Below, piece after piece: positions 1 to 10,628 of a stretch of DNA of 64,000 nt. Numbering within the stretch: position 1 is the first letter of the stretch; each line of letters opens with the position of its first letter. The stretch comes from Haliaeetus albicilla (lineage: Eukaryota > Chordata > Aves > Accipitriformes > Accipitridae), in assembly GCF_947461875.1 (NCBI RefSeq), contig NC_091492.1, positions 29,555,822-29,619,821 on the forward strand, given 5' to 3'. Both the position numbers and the translations under genes were made by a program. The notes beneath the pieces were generated by a model. It saw only the letters and a program-made list of their open reading frames with translations. It did no database searches and had not been told where the DNA came from.

Positions 1-2
1 TT

Positions 3-644
3 GTGGTGCCAACCACGGCTGATCCCCTGGATGAGACCGATTCCCCTGAACCTGACCTGCTGCTGAGCTCTGCGCCGCCAGCAGAGCCCGGCACACTGGC
101 AGCACCCCAAATGAGCATCACCACTGTCCCCAGCGAGCTCACGTCACCCGGCAAGGAAGGGACAGTGCCCGGCAGCACGGACAGCAGCTCCTCCGTGGGA
201 CAGCGCTCAGTGACCCCCGCAGCCCTCAGCCCCACCACCACGGGTTACAAGAAAGTCAAGAAAGCCGGGGCCCTCCCCACGCCGACTCATTCAGCCCCTT
301 GGGACACGAAGCCTGAGGGGACCACGGTCCCAGTCCCCTGGGACCCCAGCAGGGTGATGGGCAAGTGCCTGCTGGCCATCCTGCTGCTGGCGCTGGTGGC
401 CGCCACCTTCATGGTGTGCACAGGGGTGCTGGGTGCCCTGCTCTGGCGGCGGGCACGGACGGCCAACCGCCGGCTCAGCCACACCGAGATGGTCTGCATC
501 TCCTCCCTGCTGCCCGACGGCGAGGTGACCACCAATGGCTCCAAGCCCGGCCCGGCCCGGCGGTCGAAGCTGCTGCTCGATGGCGGCTCCGAGGCTGATG
601 GTGACAATCTGACTCTCAGCAGCTTCCTGCCGGAGCACTCCTGA
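3..644 (+). CDS. SELPLG: SELPLG (PSGL-1), C-terminal part, 5' end outside window
   Basis: C-terminal 213 codons of P-selectin glycoprotein ligand 1, the mucin-like leukocyte membrane protein that binds selectins during rolling. The frame is already open at base 3, so the start lies upstream of the window and the first codon here is not a start. Visible residues 1-115 are rich in Ser, Thr and Pro, as expected of an O-glycosylated mucin stalk. Residues about 122-147 (CLLAILLLALVAATFMV and onward) form one transmembrane helix, followed by Arg-rich residues. The cytoplasmic tail carries TEMVCISSLLPDGE at about 161-174 and ends DNLTLSSFLPEHS; both segments are highly conserved with mammalian PSGL-1. 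The stop is TGA at 642-644. The neighbour TMEM119 lies downstream, as in human. The mucin repeats and signal peptide cannot be judged here. Identification is confident from the tail; the stalk alone would not identify it. Confidence 0.95.
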   Translation: MVPTTADPLDETDSPEPDLLLSSAPPAEPGTLAAPQMSITTVPSELTSPGKEGTVPGSTDSSSSVGQRSVTPAALSPTTTGYKKVKKAGALPTPTHSAPWDTKPEGTTVPVPWDPSRVMGKCLLAILLLALVAATFMVCTGVLGALLWRRARTANRRLSHTEMVCISSLLPDGEVTTNGSKPGPARRSKLLLDGGSEADGDNLTLSSFLPEHS

Positions 645-870
645 GCCGTGGGGATGGGGTTCTGCATCTCAGAGCACCGGGGGGGCCAGCGGCTGCACCG
701 TGGGCATGGTGCCCAGTCCCCGGTGCTGCCGCGTGTGGAACCGCGGGCAGGGGACCCCCATCCCCTTGGGTTCGTGTTTTAACTTGGACTGGCATGATGG
801 GGAACTGCTTTTTCCCAGGGCGAGCTCAGCCCTCAAGGCTGATCTCATTAAAGTGTTACCTGGACATGGC
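645..870 (+). other. SELPLG: SELPLG 3'UTR
   Basis: Short non-coding segment between the SELPLG stop and a poly(A) signal at 847-852. The transcript end near 870 is inferred from the usual 10-30 nt spacing after the signal. Confidence 0.7.
847..852 (+). terminator. SELPLG: Poly(A) signal ATTAAA of SELPLG
   Basis: ATTAAA hexamer about 200 nt after the SELPLG stop, followed by GT/T-rich sequence (ggtctcttcctggtggg), the usual arrangement of a cleavage site with a downstream element. It is the only hexamer close to the stop. Confidence 0.7.
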
Positions 871-1611
871 GGTCTCTTCCTGGTGGGTACGGTGCCTGCC
901 AGCCCCCCCGGCCCCCTTCCCACTCCACCACCTGCCCACATCCCCCTGCCAAAATTTCACTTCTCCATCCTTCTCCCCCAGCAGCAGCCCCAGGCCCCCT
1001 GGAGGGGAGCAGAAATGAAACCTGCGGCAGAGGCAGGGGGCCAGACCCCGGGAGGGGTTTGGGGACCACAGCCCCCAGGACCCCCTCCCCACGTGGGCTC
1101 GGCCTCGTGCCGCGGTGTGGGAGCGGAAAGGGTGGCGGTGCTGGGGCGGAAATGCCGGGGGGTGGAGGGACGGGGACGGGCGCGCTCGTGGCGTAACGTG
1201 TTCCTGCCCTGCGGTCACCTACAGCGAGGTGACAGGACGACTCCGGGACCGCCACTGCCCGTCGGGGTGGTCCTGTGCGCTGCTGGTGTGCCCAGGGCTC
1301 ATCCCAGGTGGGCAAATGGTGGTCGCAGGCTCTCGGCCTCGTAGGGCGGCATCGGCCCAGGCTGTCCCTGCCTGCTTGTGGCTGGGGCCGGGAGGGATGG
1401 GGAAAGCAAAGCCATGAGCGGCCACCGAGGGTCCCACCAGCTTGCCTGTACCCCCGGGACTGAAGGGGGCTCAGGTTTGCTCCCAGGTCCCACCTCTCCC
1501 TGGTGTGCAGGTGTTGGTCACTCCTCGAGCCACCAGCCTGACCCCTTCCCTGTTCCCAGCCCTGGGGGAGCCACCCGAGGAAGCAGAAATGGCCCAGGAT
1601 CGTCTCTGCCC

Positions 1612-1856
1612 TGCCAGGCTCGGTGTCCCCACATTCCCATCCCTGCCTGGGCCAGGCTCAGCATCCCCATCTCTCCATCCCCATCCCTGGCCCGGCCAGG
1701 CTCAGCATCCCTATCCCCATATCCCCATCCCTGCCCCAGTTGGGCTCGGTGTCCCCATAGCTCGATCCCAATCCCTGCCCCACCAGGCTCAGTGTCCCTG
1801 TCCCCATATTTCCCCCCCCACTGCCAGGTTCAGCAGCCCCATCCCCGCCCCACCAC
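1612..1856. repeat. GC-rich minisatellite, about 40-47 bp unit
   Basis: Five to six imperfect copies of a unit containing ccaggctcagcatcccc and catccctgcc. Unit length varies because of internal (CCCAT)n expansion. Strongly pyrimidine-biased on the + strand. Confidence 0.75.
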
Positions 1857-2844
1857 GCAGCTTATGCCACCCTCCACATTTGCAGCACACACTTGGGCAG
1901 CGAAGCGTTTCGGCACACGCTCGAGGCATCGCTGTGCCGTCTCGTCCCCGAGCTGAGCCCTGGGTGCGCAGCTGCCTCGAAAGCCGCTTTCGGGGGTGGC
2001 CGTCCCACGGGTGGGTTGGCAGCGTGGCCGCTCACCTGCACCCTGGCCGCCCCGGCCCCACTGCCTGTTTACATAAATGCTCTGCTTCGGATATTTTCCA
2101 TCTGGGGCTGAGCAGCCTTGCCAGCCCCGCTCCCTCCTGCAAATGTAAATGTTTATGGGTGAGTCAGCATGGGTGAAGGGATATGCAGCCAGTGGGGGTG
2201 GCCGGTCCCCGGATGGCACGCCCTGGCAGTGGGCTCTCCAGTGATGCCACCCTGATCTGACCCCACTGTGTCCTCATGCATGCAGATGACAGCGCCCTGC
2301 CGTACCAAAAAGCAGCCGCAGGAGTTCATGGCTCAGCCATAACGAAGGTTTATGTGCCTCCGGGCTGTTGGGGCCAGGCTGGGGAATGGGAGCCCGCAGC
2401 AACCACTGTCACCCCCAGCCCCAATTTCTCTCAGAGGCAAAGGGATGCTCCCATCATCCGGCTTTACCCCACAGTGGCTCATCCCCCCGGTCCAGGTGAG
2501 GATGAGGCTCAGCAGGTCCCAAAAAGGCAGATGGGTGCAGGTTGGAGGGATTGCTCCCACCCTCATCCAGCCCTGCGCCTGCTGCTCCAGAGCCGGAGCC
2601 CAGCGAGGATAAACTTTCCTCCACCACCGAAGCACGAGCCGGCTGCCAGGAGCTGGGAATCGCCCTATTTGGCATAGTCAGCAGGTCCTGTCGGGCTGCC
2701 ATCTCCCAGCTCATGGCAGAGGAATCTGCAGGAAGCCAGCGCGGTGTCACAGCAGGATCCTCGGGCCATGCCACCCCGGCAAGCCTTCATGCCGTGCAGT
2801 GGGATTGGCAGCATGAGGTGCGCGGGGCTGTGTGTGGCATGGGG

Positions 2845-2950
2845 CCGTACACGATGCCGTGCAGGGTGCTGCGCATGATGCTGAGCACGGTACTTTGCAC
2901 AGTGCTGCGTGTGGCACGGTGCTGTATGCATGGTGCTCTGCACACCGTGG
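2845..2950. repeat. Degenerate TGC/GCA-rich tandem repeat
   Basis: Degenerate repetition of short units such as gtgctgcg, gcacggt and ggtgctg. It resembles a decayed minisatellite and has no coding signal. Confidence 0.5.
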
Positions 2951-3283
2951 TGCAGCTCCGCAGGATCAGTCCCCACCGGGTATTTTGCTGGCGCAGCAAA
3001 GTGCGGCCCAGTGAAGCAAATTACAAGCAGAGCAGGGCCGAAATGTCTCAAATTGCAGGTTACCTCGGGCCGGCTGTGCCGCTGAGCCGAGCCCTGTGGG
3101 TCCCAACGTTCCAGCTGCCCCAAATTACAAAGCGGGGCCCGGGCAGCACAGCCCTGCCCAGTGCCGAGGGGCCGAGCCCTCCCCAGCCGCAGGCAAAAAC
3201 AGCATCGTAATGGCCGGTGTGTGCTGGCACCGGGGGCTGCCTGTCCCCATGCCTCCGCCGCGCTGGGAAGAGCCCAGGGCAGG

Positions 3284-3436
3284 GATGGGGACCCTGGCTG
3301 GGGGCAGTGGGGACCACAACTGGGGAAGGGTGGGGACCCTGGCCAGGGTTGGATGGGGACCCTGGCCAGGACGGGACGGGGACCTTGGGCAGGGAGGGAT
3401 GGCGACCCTGGCCAGGGAGGGATGGAGACCCTAGAC
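3284..3436. repeat. G-rich minisatellite, about 24-26 bp unit
   Basis: At least five imperfect copies of a unit built on ggggaccctggccagg followed by a ggatgg-like spacer. Purine-rich on the + strand. Open frames across it in several phases come from this repetition and are not evidence of a gene. Confidence 0.8.
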
Positions 3437-4782
3437 AAGGAATCTCAGCCCAACGCCAGCATCACTGGGCCCACGGTGGGGAATCACAGCCCCATCCCCA
3501 TCTGGGCTGCAGGAGCGAGTCCGGATGCCGCTGGCGCTCCTCCAGGCTGGCTCGCCTCAGCAGCGTGGCCGCCCTCGCAACCCCCGGGCCTCCCCTTGCC
3601 TTTCCCCCTTCCCCTCTAAGATTTCAGCACTGATTGTTTAAGGCCAGGAAAAGCCGCCCCAGCAGCTGCATGGAGCCGCCGGCTGCAGACAGACGGACGG
3701 ACCCGTTATTTCTGGGAGCCACGATTACATTCGGCGACGCCGGGAGAAACCTAAATGGCGCCGGTTCCCCTCTGGCTTACTGGTGCCAGCATCGATGGGG
3801 ACAGGCACCCTCACCCCAGCCCCGTGGTGGTCGCAGTCCCTGGGCGTTGGCGATGGCTTTTTTGGGGGAGATCTGGCCGGGTCCCCGGGGAGGCGTAGAG
3901 GCGAATAGCAAGAGGATGAGGTCACCCGCCGGCGGCTGCAGCCTCTTGAGCAACTTCAGCCCAGGCGGAGGGGACTGCAGGGGGGCTGGGACCCCAGTCC
4001 TGGAGACTACCCTGGGGAGCTGCATGGCTGCTGCTGCCACACCGGCCTGGGGAACCGCAGGAGTGGTTTTCTGTACCCCTGCCCGTACCCCGAGGCAGAG
4101 GTACCTGTGCCGGAGCATTTCCAGGCTGGGATGTTTAGGAAATGGCCTCCTGAAATCAAGGTGGGGGGTCCCAAGCCCCATTTGCCCCCATGCTTATGCT
4201 GCCAGCCCCCAATAATGCTGGGGCATCGAGCCCGAAACCCTCACTGTCCCCCTCGGACCCTAGGTGCTGCTTGGCCTCAGTGGCCATGCCCCACCGTCTC
4301 GTGCCTGTGCCCAGGGGTTGGGCTGGATCTGGCCCTGGGCTGGCATGATGGGGGGCCCAGGAGCAGAGTGAAAGGCAGCTGGGTGGAGGCCATGCTTGCT
4401 CCTGGCATGGCATCACCGGGAGGCATTTTTGGGGTGCCAGCACCACTGTCCCACCATGGTGGCTCAGCTACTTGGCCAGGGGACAGGGTTTATACCTTTG
4501 CCCTCGTGGATAAAAAAGCACCTTTGCAAAAACCCTCCCTTGTGACACCCCCCTTCCCCACTTGCACCCCAAAAAGTGGCCCCTTCCAGCAGCGCTGCTG
4601 GGATGATGGGGGGCACCAGGTTTCCCCCCCTTTGCTGTCAGGGCAAGAGGCCAGGAAGCCCCCCCAGCCCCCAGCTGAATCTCAGCTGGGAGGGGGCCGG
4701 GGGCCGCCTGCCCCTCACCGGCCTCCCACACTCCCTCCCCAAACCAGCCCTAATGAGAACAAGCTGGTCCCTGGCTGCGGCA

Positions 4783-4832
4783 CAGGAGGAGGAGAAGGAG
4801 AAGGAGGAGGAGGAGGAGGAGAAGGAGGAGGC
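4783..4832. repeat. (GGA/GAA)n polypurine tract
   Basis: About 50 bp of uninterrupted purines made of GAG, GGA and GAA triplets. It could adopt triplex (H-DNA) structure. It sits just before GTGAGG donor-like sites and a GC-rich stretch in the region where the TMEM119 5' exon is expected. Confidence 0.8.
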
Positions 4833-6879
4833 TCCATCCCAGCAAGCAGCAGAAAGAGGCGCAAGGAGGTGAGGTGTACGGGACAGATCCCGTCGTCCCG
4901 GCTCCCTCCTGCTGACGCGGCGGCTGCAGGCGAGGTGAGGATCCCGCCGGCAATGCCAGCCTGCTCCCCCAATTTTGGGGTGGCTCCCGAGCAGGGCGCA
5001 GGCTGCCCCGTGGCTGGGGGTGCTGCGGCGAGGACTGGGCATGGTCCCCGCAGCGGGAAGTGGGATGGAGCCGGCCATGCAGCCGTGTGCCTGGGCACGG
5101 TTGGGAGGATGCTGCGCCTGGACAACATCAAAATCGTGAATTTCCCAAGCATTTGGGGAGCGAAGGGAAGCGGAGCGGGGTTCGCTTGCATCCGGCCAAG
5201 CTGGAGCTGGGGACGTGCTGTGGGTCTGGGGGTGGGTGAGAATGGGGATGGGATAGGGTGGGGAAGGGGATGGGGATGGAGGGCTGACAATGGCTGTGGC
5301 AACAGGGTCTGCTCTTGGTACTGATTTGGGCTTCGGTCAGCCCCTCCACGGCTGTGGCTGCTCGTCAGCTCCGCTTGCTAATGGCGAATTAATGCCTTCA
5401 CCTTCCCCGGGACCCGTCTCCCCGCCATGGCCGAGAGGCCCCTCTCTGTGGTGAAGGCAGCAGAGGGGCAGGATGAAGGGGCTTATCCCAGCCCCCCAAA
5501 ACCCCTCGTCTTGGCAGTGCCGCTGTTACTGCAGCGAGCCCAGAGCCCATGGCAGCGGCGACGCCTGTGGTGAGCCGGGAGGGTTGGGGGGTCTGGGGGT
5601 CCGGGGGCACCTCCCGCCTCTGCCGCCGTTTGTTTGCTCTGGTTTAATGCAAACCAGATTTTGCAGCCAGGAAGGAGCTTGAAAGCCAAGTCCCGCTGCT
5701 GGAGTTCCTCCCGGCTTGCAGCGCTGCTGGGTTGGGTTTGTTGGGGGCGGAAAATGGGAAGCGGATGGGATTTGGGGGGCCCGAGGTTGGGGGAATTCTT
5801 CTGGGGGGGGGTCCCTGCTGACGGACCAGGGGAGCTGGTTCCTGAGACTTTCCCGTGGGGCTGTGCGGAGGGGGAGAGCTCTGGGAACGGCTCGATGGCA
5901 TTACGTGGCGTGGCGCGACAAAAAACTCACTGCCATCCCCCAGGAATGTGCCGCGACGTGCTGGGGACTGTCGCACCCCGCTCCAGAACCCCACGGGGGT
6001 GAGGAGCCCGGGGGGGGGGGCTCACCCCGGCTCATAGCTTTGGGCTGTGCGCGGGGATGGGAAACACTTATTGACATGTCCTACAAAGTGCTGTGGGCTG
6101 TGGCTGCCGGTGAGGGGCAGATCCAGCCCCATCTGGCACAGAGTGGCACGGCAAGGGAATGGACCTGGCCTTCACCCTTCACTGGGGATGCTCAGGCAGC
6201 CAGGACCCCCCCCTGTTCACTGTACCCAGCTCCAGGGCTGCCCCTTTACAAAGACTTTTGGGGAGGGGTTGTCCCATGCCCCGTCCCAGCACCGCTTGGC
6301 CACCACAGCAGCACCAGGGTGAAATCCTGCTGCCAACCTATTTTTAGCCATGTTCAAGCTGGGAATCGTTTGTAACAATCCGTGCCGGGACGAGCGGTTG
6401 GGAAATGCCGCTTGCGCCGGGGGCCGGCCCCTCGGCAGCGTCGCCTGTGTCAAAGTTTCCACTGGAAACCTCAATTTTTCAGGAATTTTCTAATCAGCCA
6501 AATGACCGTTGTCTGAAGCCAGTTGTTGGCAGCAGCCCCGGTCTCCTCGTGTGCACACAGCATCCCCCAGGCTTGAGCAATTTGATTCAGCTGGTTTCCA
6601 TCTATTTTTTGCAGTGCGCCGTTGCAAAATAAACGCAGACCCTTGCTCAGTGTCGGGGCAAGGAAACCAGAGCTGCGTTTTGCTTTTCTTAAGCAAATTC
6701 AGCCGGGTGAATAAGCGAGCGCCCGAACTAACTGTTGGTGGTTCAACGCTTGTGCTTGTCCCTCTGTGCCGGAACGGCATGCAGGGCTTGGGGTGGGTAC
6801 ACCGTGGGGCCTTGCTTGTGGCAGGGCTCGGGGGTCTTGCTCCATCGGGGTGTTAACGTTTTGCTCTCCCCTCTGCATC

Positions 6880-6911
6880 CTGCAGGCCGCCGTGCACGAG
6901 CCCCAGGGGAC
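6880..6911 (+). other. TMEM119: 3' splice site and 5'UTR of the TMEM119 coding exon
   Basis: A pyrimidine-rich run (ttttgctctcccctctgcatcctgcag) ends with AG at 6884-6885, so the coding exon most likely begins at 6886. A gttaac upstream could serve as a branch point. This fits the mammalian gene, whose CDS starts shortly inside its final exon. Confidence 0.75.
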
Positions 6912-7673
6912 ATGGCGGTACGGCCAGCGATGGGCATGTGGCTGCTGCTGCTGCTGCTGCTGGTGGCCCCGGCGCGCTCAGCAGCACCCCGGCACACCGC
7001 GGTGCTGGCCGACGGCGGGGGCAGCGGGGACGGTGAGGAGGTCTCGGCCGCACCACCCATCCACCGTGTGACGCCGGGGACCGGCCCGACGTTGGGGGAC
7101 GCGGCGGGGACCACAGTCACCAACAGCTCGGCGCCGGGCGGCATGCTGGACGGGCTGGTGGACTTCTTCAGGGAATACATGCTGCTGGTGGTGGTGGTGG
7201 GCTCGCTGGCCTTCGTCCTCCTCTTCATCATCTGCGCCGCCGTCATCGTCCGGCAGAAGCACAAGGCATCCGCCTACTACCCTTCCTCCTTCCCCAAGAA
7301 GAAGTACGTGGACCAGCGAGACAAGGCTGGGGGGGCCCGGGCTTTTAGTGAGGTGCCCGAGAAAGCCCCCGACCCCAGCGCCGAGGAGCCCCTCGACTGC
7401 AGCCGGCAGCTGCAGGCAGACATCCTCGCGGCTGCCCAGAACCTCAAATCCCCCCCCAAGGCACCGCTGGCCAACGGGACCCGGGGGGAGCAGAAACCCC
7501 CTGCCGAGGAGGAGGAGGAGGAGGAAGGAAGCAAAAAGTTAGGCGATGAGCAATCCACTGAGCCCCCTCCCCAAAATGCAAGTGCTGAGGAAGCAGTGGG
7601 TGCAACGGGAGCACGGGGAGAGGGGGCCCCCAACGCAGCCCAGGATGGCTCCCCGGCCCCCCCAAGCGTCTAG
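6912..7673 (+). CDS. TMEM119: TMEM119 (osteoblast induction factor / microglial marker)
   Basis: Complete 253-residue single-pass type I membrane protein; the human protein is about 283 residues. The ATG at 6912 has a good context (G at -3 and +4) and starts a signal peptide with a run of seven leucines (residues 11-17), likely cleaved near ARS-A. The short ectodomain has an N-glycosylation sequon NSS at 71-73. The transmembrane helix is about 80-103. The cytoplasmic side carries the diagnostic segments KASAYYPSSFPKKKYVDQ (about 108-125), RAFSEVPEKAPD and SRQLQADILAAAQNLKSP, nearly identical to mammalian TMEM119, and the C-terminus ends PSV. Residues around 169-176 form a glutamate run. In mammals the protein promotes osteoblast differentiation and marks resident microglia. 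The CDS is one exon, as in mammals, with an acceptor at 6884-6885. An in-frame open stretch back to 6735 is intronic. Confidence 0.96.
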   Translation: MAVRPAMGMWLLLLLLLVAPARSAAPRHTAVLADGGGSGDGEEVSAAPPIHRVTPGTGPTLGDAAGTTVTNSSAPGGMLDGLVDFFREYMLLVVVVGSLAFVLLFIICAAVIVRQKHKASAYYPSSFPKKKYVDQRDKAGGARAFSEVPEKAPDPSAEEPLDCSRQLQADILAAAQNLKSPPKAPLANGTRGEQKPPAEEEEEEEGSKKLGDEQSTEPPPQNASAEEAVGATGARGEGAPNAAQDGSPAPPSV

Positions 7674-8160
7674 GGCAGGGACCCGGTCCCTGGTGAGCTC
7701 CGGTAGCCGCCGGCTCAGGGGACGCCCCGCGGACACGCGATGGACGTGGTGGTTTGTTGCTCCATACATACGTGGCGGCTCAAGAAAGCCCCGATGAAGG
7801 CCCCCCCGCTCCACACCCAAGACTCCCCCCGCCCCCAGGGCCCACTGACCCTTGCACCGGCAGGATGCCGTGGCAAAGCCATGACTTTTTTTTGGCAGGC
7901 GATGTTTTTCCGCAGTGCTGGAGTTACCATCAGCCCCACTGCTCCAGCTGCCCAAGGGGCTTTTCCCACCCCTGGGCACTGGGTGGGTGCATCCCCCCCC
8001 CAGCTCTGGCTCTGGCCCCCCCCAGTGCTGTGCCAGGCAGCCCTCGCTCTCTGCCACCTGTCACCAACTTTCTCCCAAATGTTATTTTACTAATTAGCAG
8101 CATTCTGGTCTGTCTGGCCAGGAGCTGCATCCCTCTGGGCAGAGGCATGGGACCACAGCT

Positions 8161-8198
8161 GGGGGGGGGGGGTCTGTGCAGTTGTGTCCCCCCCCCCC
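8161..8198. repeat. Homopolymer G12 ... C11 inverted repeat
   Basis: Twelve G at 8161-8172 and eleven C at 8188-8198 are separated by 15 nt, inside the TMEM119 3'UTR. On the transcript this would form an all-GC hairpin, or alternatively a G-quadruplex. Confidence 0.85.
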
Positions 8199-8433
8199 GG
8201 GGAGCGGGGCAGGAGCTCGCCATGACCTTGGGCACCATGGGCTGGCTTTGCTGATCGCTGCAGCCACCGAGGACGGGATGACCTTGTCCATCCTTGCCCA
8301 GCTAATGGGAGAAGGGAAGAGGATTTAGAGGCAAGGACCCACCCTTCCATTTTTCTGCCCCAAAGCCGTGACTTGAGGGCAGCCCAGAGCCCAGCTGGAC
8401 TTTTGCCTTATTTTCTTAACTCCTTCAGCTAGT

Positions 8434-8439
8434 AATAAA
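8434..8439 (+). terminator. TMEM119: Poly(A) signal AATAAA of TMEM119
   Basis: Canonical AATAAA about 760 nt after the stop, followed by T-rich sequence. It is the first canonical hexamer downstream of the CDS. Confidence 0.8.
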
Positions 8440-8460
8440 GATGTTTCCTATGCAGATCTC

Positions 8461-10060
8461 CTCTCCTGTGTATTTCTGCAGCTTGTGGGATGGCCGAGGC
8501 ACAGTCCCCACAACTTTTTCCTCCTTCAGGGCCCTCCCTGCATCAGGCTGCTGTTGGGGTGCAGCAAATTTCAGCTCCAGCCCTGTGGGGTCCACACATG
8601 ACCCCAGAATCCGGCAGGCGCACCCGGCCTGGCTGTGCTTCGGGGTGAAGGTTATCTGCGTGGGTGAAACCCTGGGAGCCGGGGGAACGTGCTTATCGTT
8701 CACAAAATCTGTACACCAACACGCCATTTCGGGGAAACTTTTATCTCACAGCCTGCAGCCAAGGGCGGGGGGGGGCTGCAGTGCTGCCACATGCCTCTGC
8801 ACCGGGACGCAGCTGTGCCTGGCAGGGATGGCAGGCAAACCTGCAAGGCAAAAGAGGCTTTTCTGCCTGGAAAGCAACACATCCCCATATCCTTGCATCC
8901 CCATACCCCTGCAACCCCACATTTTGTCCCAGCTGTGGGGCAGGTAGGGATGCATCCCCATGTCCCTGCATCAGGACAACCTTTCCCCTTGGAAGAGCGT
9001 GCTGGCTTTTATCTCCCTCTTGCATTTCGTCAAGGGGCTCCCACAAGCACAAGGAGCTGATTCTGCCCCAAAGTGGATGTGGGCGTCTGAAGTTTCCCTG
9101 ATTTTTTTTTTTTAATCCCGGAAACCGCAGGACCATTCCCAGGGAGCGAGGCACATTCCTCGCTGCAGGAAGGTGGCAGGAGACAGGGGCCATGCTGAGG
9201 GCCAGCAGCCGGCACGCAGGGCGGTGCTGAGCTGAGGTACTGCCAGAGCTGTCTTGCAAGCAACAAACCACAGCAGCAACCACACTTGGCCTGCTCTGCA
9301 TTTAAAAAAAAAAAAACAACCAACAAACATGGACAGATACATCAGAACAAGCTACTTATTTTTAAATGCAGTTTTTAATGTTTTTAAAACACCCTAGGTA
9401 TGAAAGAAGGCAAGTAAGATTTCTTGGGGTGGTTTAAAATCTTAAGAGCAGGCAAAGTTTTCAAATGTGTTTTCTGTTTGTTTTGGAAATCTATGGAAAT
9501 ACTCCCCTGGGAAAGAGCAACCACCAGAGGGCACAGTGGCCTGGAGCACGGAGGGTAAGCCAAACGGCAAAACATTTCATTTTCAAACGTTGGTGTGCCC
9601 CCAGCTCCCAGGGAGCCAGCTCACACTCACTGTGCAAATCCTCAGTAGCTGAGCATCAGTGACGCTCTCCCCACGACCTGTTCCCCCTGCAAAGCTCAGC
9701 TGAACTGTGCCTGGCAGGGTGCAGAGGCATCATCTGCAGAGGGCACAGACCAACCCCTGCTCCCTTGGGAGCTTCCCCTCAGCTCTGCACCACAGCTGTG
9801 CTATTGCCCTCCTGGGTTCAAACCCGAGGGTGCATTTACTCTCTTTTAAACAGAGTACTTGGCCAATCCCAAGGGTTGCATTCTTATAGAAGACACTCCA
9901 AAATTAAGATTGTTCCTCTAATGGGAGCTTAAAAAAAAAAAAAAAAAGCAAGCAAGCATTAGTAATGACTGGATGCCAGCAGAATCAAGCCCTGCTAGCT
10001 TTGGTCTGTGCTTCCTGGATTCCTGGAGCGGTGACACCCAGCTGCTACTTGCTGGTCTCC
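8461..10060. other. TMEM119-ISCU intergenic interval
   Basis: No gene seen. It contains a short CATCCCCATATCCCTG-like tandem repeat (about 8879-8970) and long A or T runs near 9103, 9303 and 9931. It may include the distal part of the ISCU 3'UTR if that gene uses a far poly(A) site. Confidence 0.6.
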
Positions 10061-10070
10061 CAGCAGTGTA

Positions 10071-10076
10071 TTTATT
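10071..10076 (-). terminator. ISCU: Candidate ISCU poly(A) signal (AATAAA on minus strand)
   Basis: TTTATT on the + strand reads AATAAA on the minus strand, about 550 nt past the ISCU stop. It is the nearest canonical hexamer I found and would give a 3'UTR from 10628 down to about 10050. Confidence 0.55.
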
Positions 10077-10628
10077 GTCAGTGCCCTCTAGTGCCTGCCA
10101 GAGCGTCCCGGCAACCCGCAGAAGAGAAACTCGCACACAGGTTGCAAAATGAAACTCCGACACAGCTGAAGTTTGTGGGCAGATGTGCTGCCCCACATTT
10201 GTATACTGCATCGTTACACAGACTGATCTGCAGTTCCTACATAAACATTAAGACCAAGGCAATGTTTCCCACCAAATTCTGTAAAATATTAGGCAAAACT
10301 ATACATCTTCCAAAAAAAGTGCAGCCCTTCCAGGACCGGAACAGCAGGATTTTCTCCCCAGAGAGAAGTCACCGAGTTCTCTGCAGTTGAGCAGTCTTCT
10401 TCACTCAAACATTTCAAACACAGTCGTGACAGGACACAGGCTGCCGAAATACCCACATCCCAGTCATGTAAGCACTACAAGAGTGGCTGTACACACATGA
10501 ACAGTGACAGGTTGTGCGCAAGTTGTGCGTATCTTACAGCTTCATTTAGTAGTGCGCAGGATCCTACTAATAGCTAGAATAATTGCACTGCAAATTTAAG
10601 TGGAATGAGAACAAGCTTTACAGTCACT

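Larger units (their letters stand above)
871..6885. other. Intergenic SELPLG-TMEM119; TMEM119 5' non-coding exon and intron expected within
   Basis: About 6 kb without a supportable protein gene. It is GC-rich and full of C- or G-rich simple and minisatellite DNA, listed separately. Mammalian TMEM119 has a non-coding first exon with the whole CDS in the last exon, so that exon should lie here. Plausible splice donors in GC-rich context are GTGAGG after ..aaggag near 4869 and after ..gcaggcgag near 4935, and GTGAGC near 5571. None can be chosen from sequence alone. The long open frames in this stretch are low-complexity and show no family resemblance. Confidence 0.6.
7674..8460 (+). other. TMEM119: TMEM119 3'UTR
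   Basis: Non-coding sequence from the TAG stop at 7671-7673 to just past the AATAAA at 8434-8439. It contains the G12/C11 inverted repeat at 8161-8198. The transcript end is inferred. Confidence 0.75.

Noticed and set aside
2665..3438. 257-codon open frame on the minus strand
   Set aside because: It runs across two tandem-repeat arrays and its protein is repetitive. It is explained by the minisatellites.
4107..5324. 405-codon open frame on the + strand
   Set aside because: Low-complexity and repeat-driven (polypurine tract, Gly/Glu runs), with GC-rich DNA lacking stops. No domain is recognisable, and it overlaps the expected TMEM119 5' region.
6735..6911. In-frame upstream extension of the TMEM119 CDS with an earlier ATG
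   Set aside because: A strong 3' splice site at 6884-6885 lies inside it, and the conserved protein with its signal peptide begins at 6912. The upstream part is intron.
9700..9830. Possible tRNA suggested by gggttcaaaccc near 9813
   Set aside because: The B-box-like sequence has no A-box at the right distance and no cloverleaf stems could be drawn.
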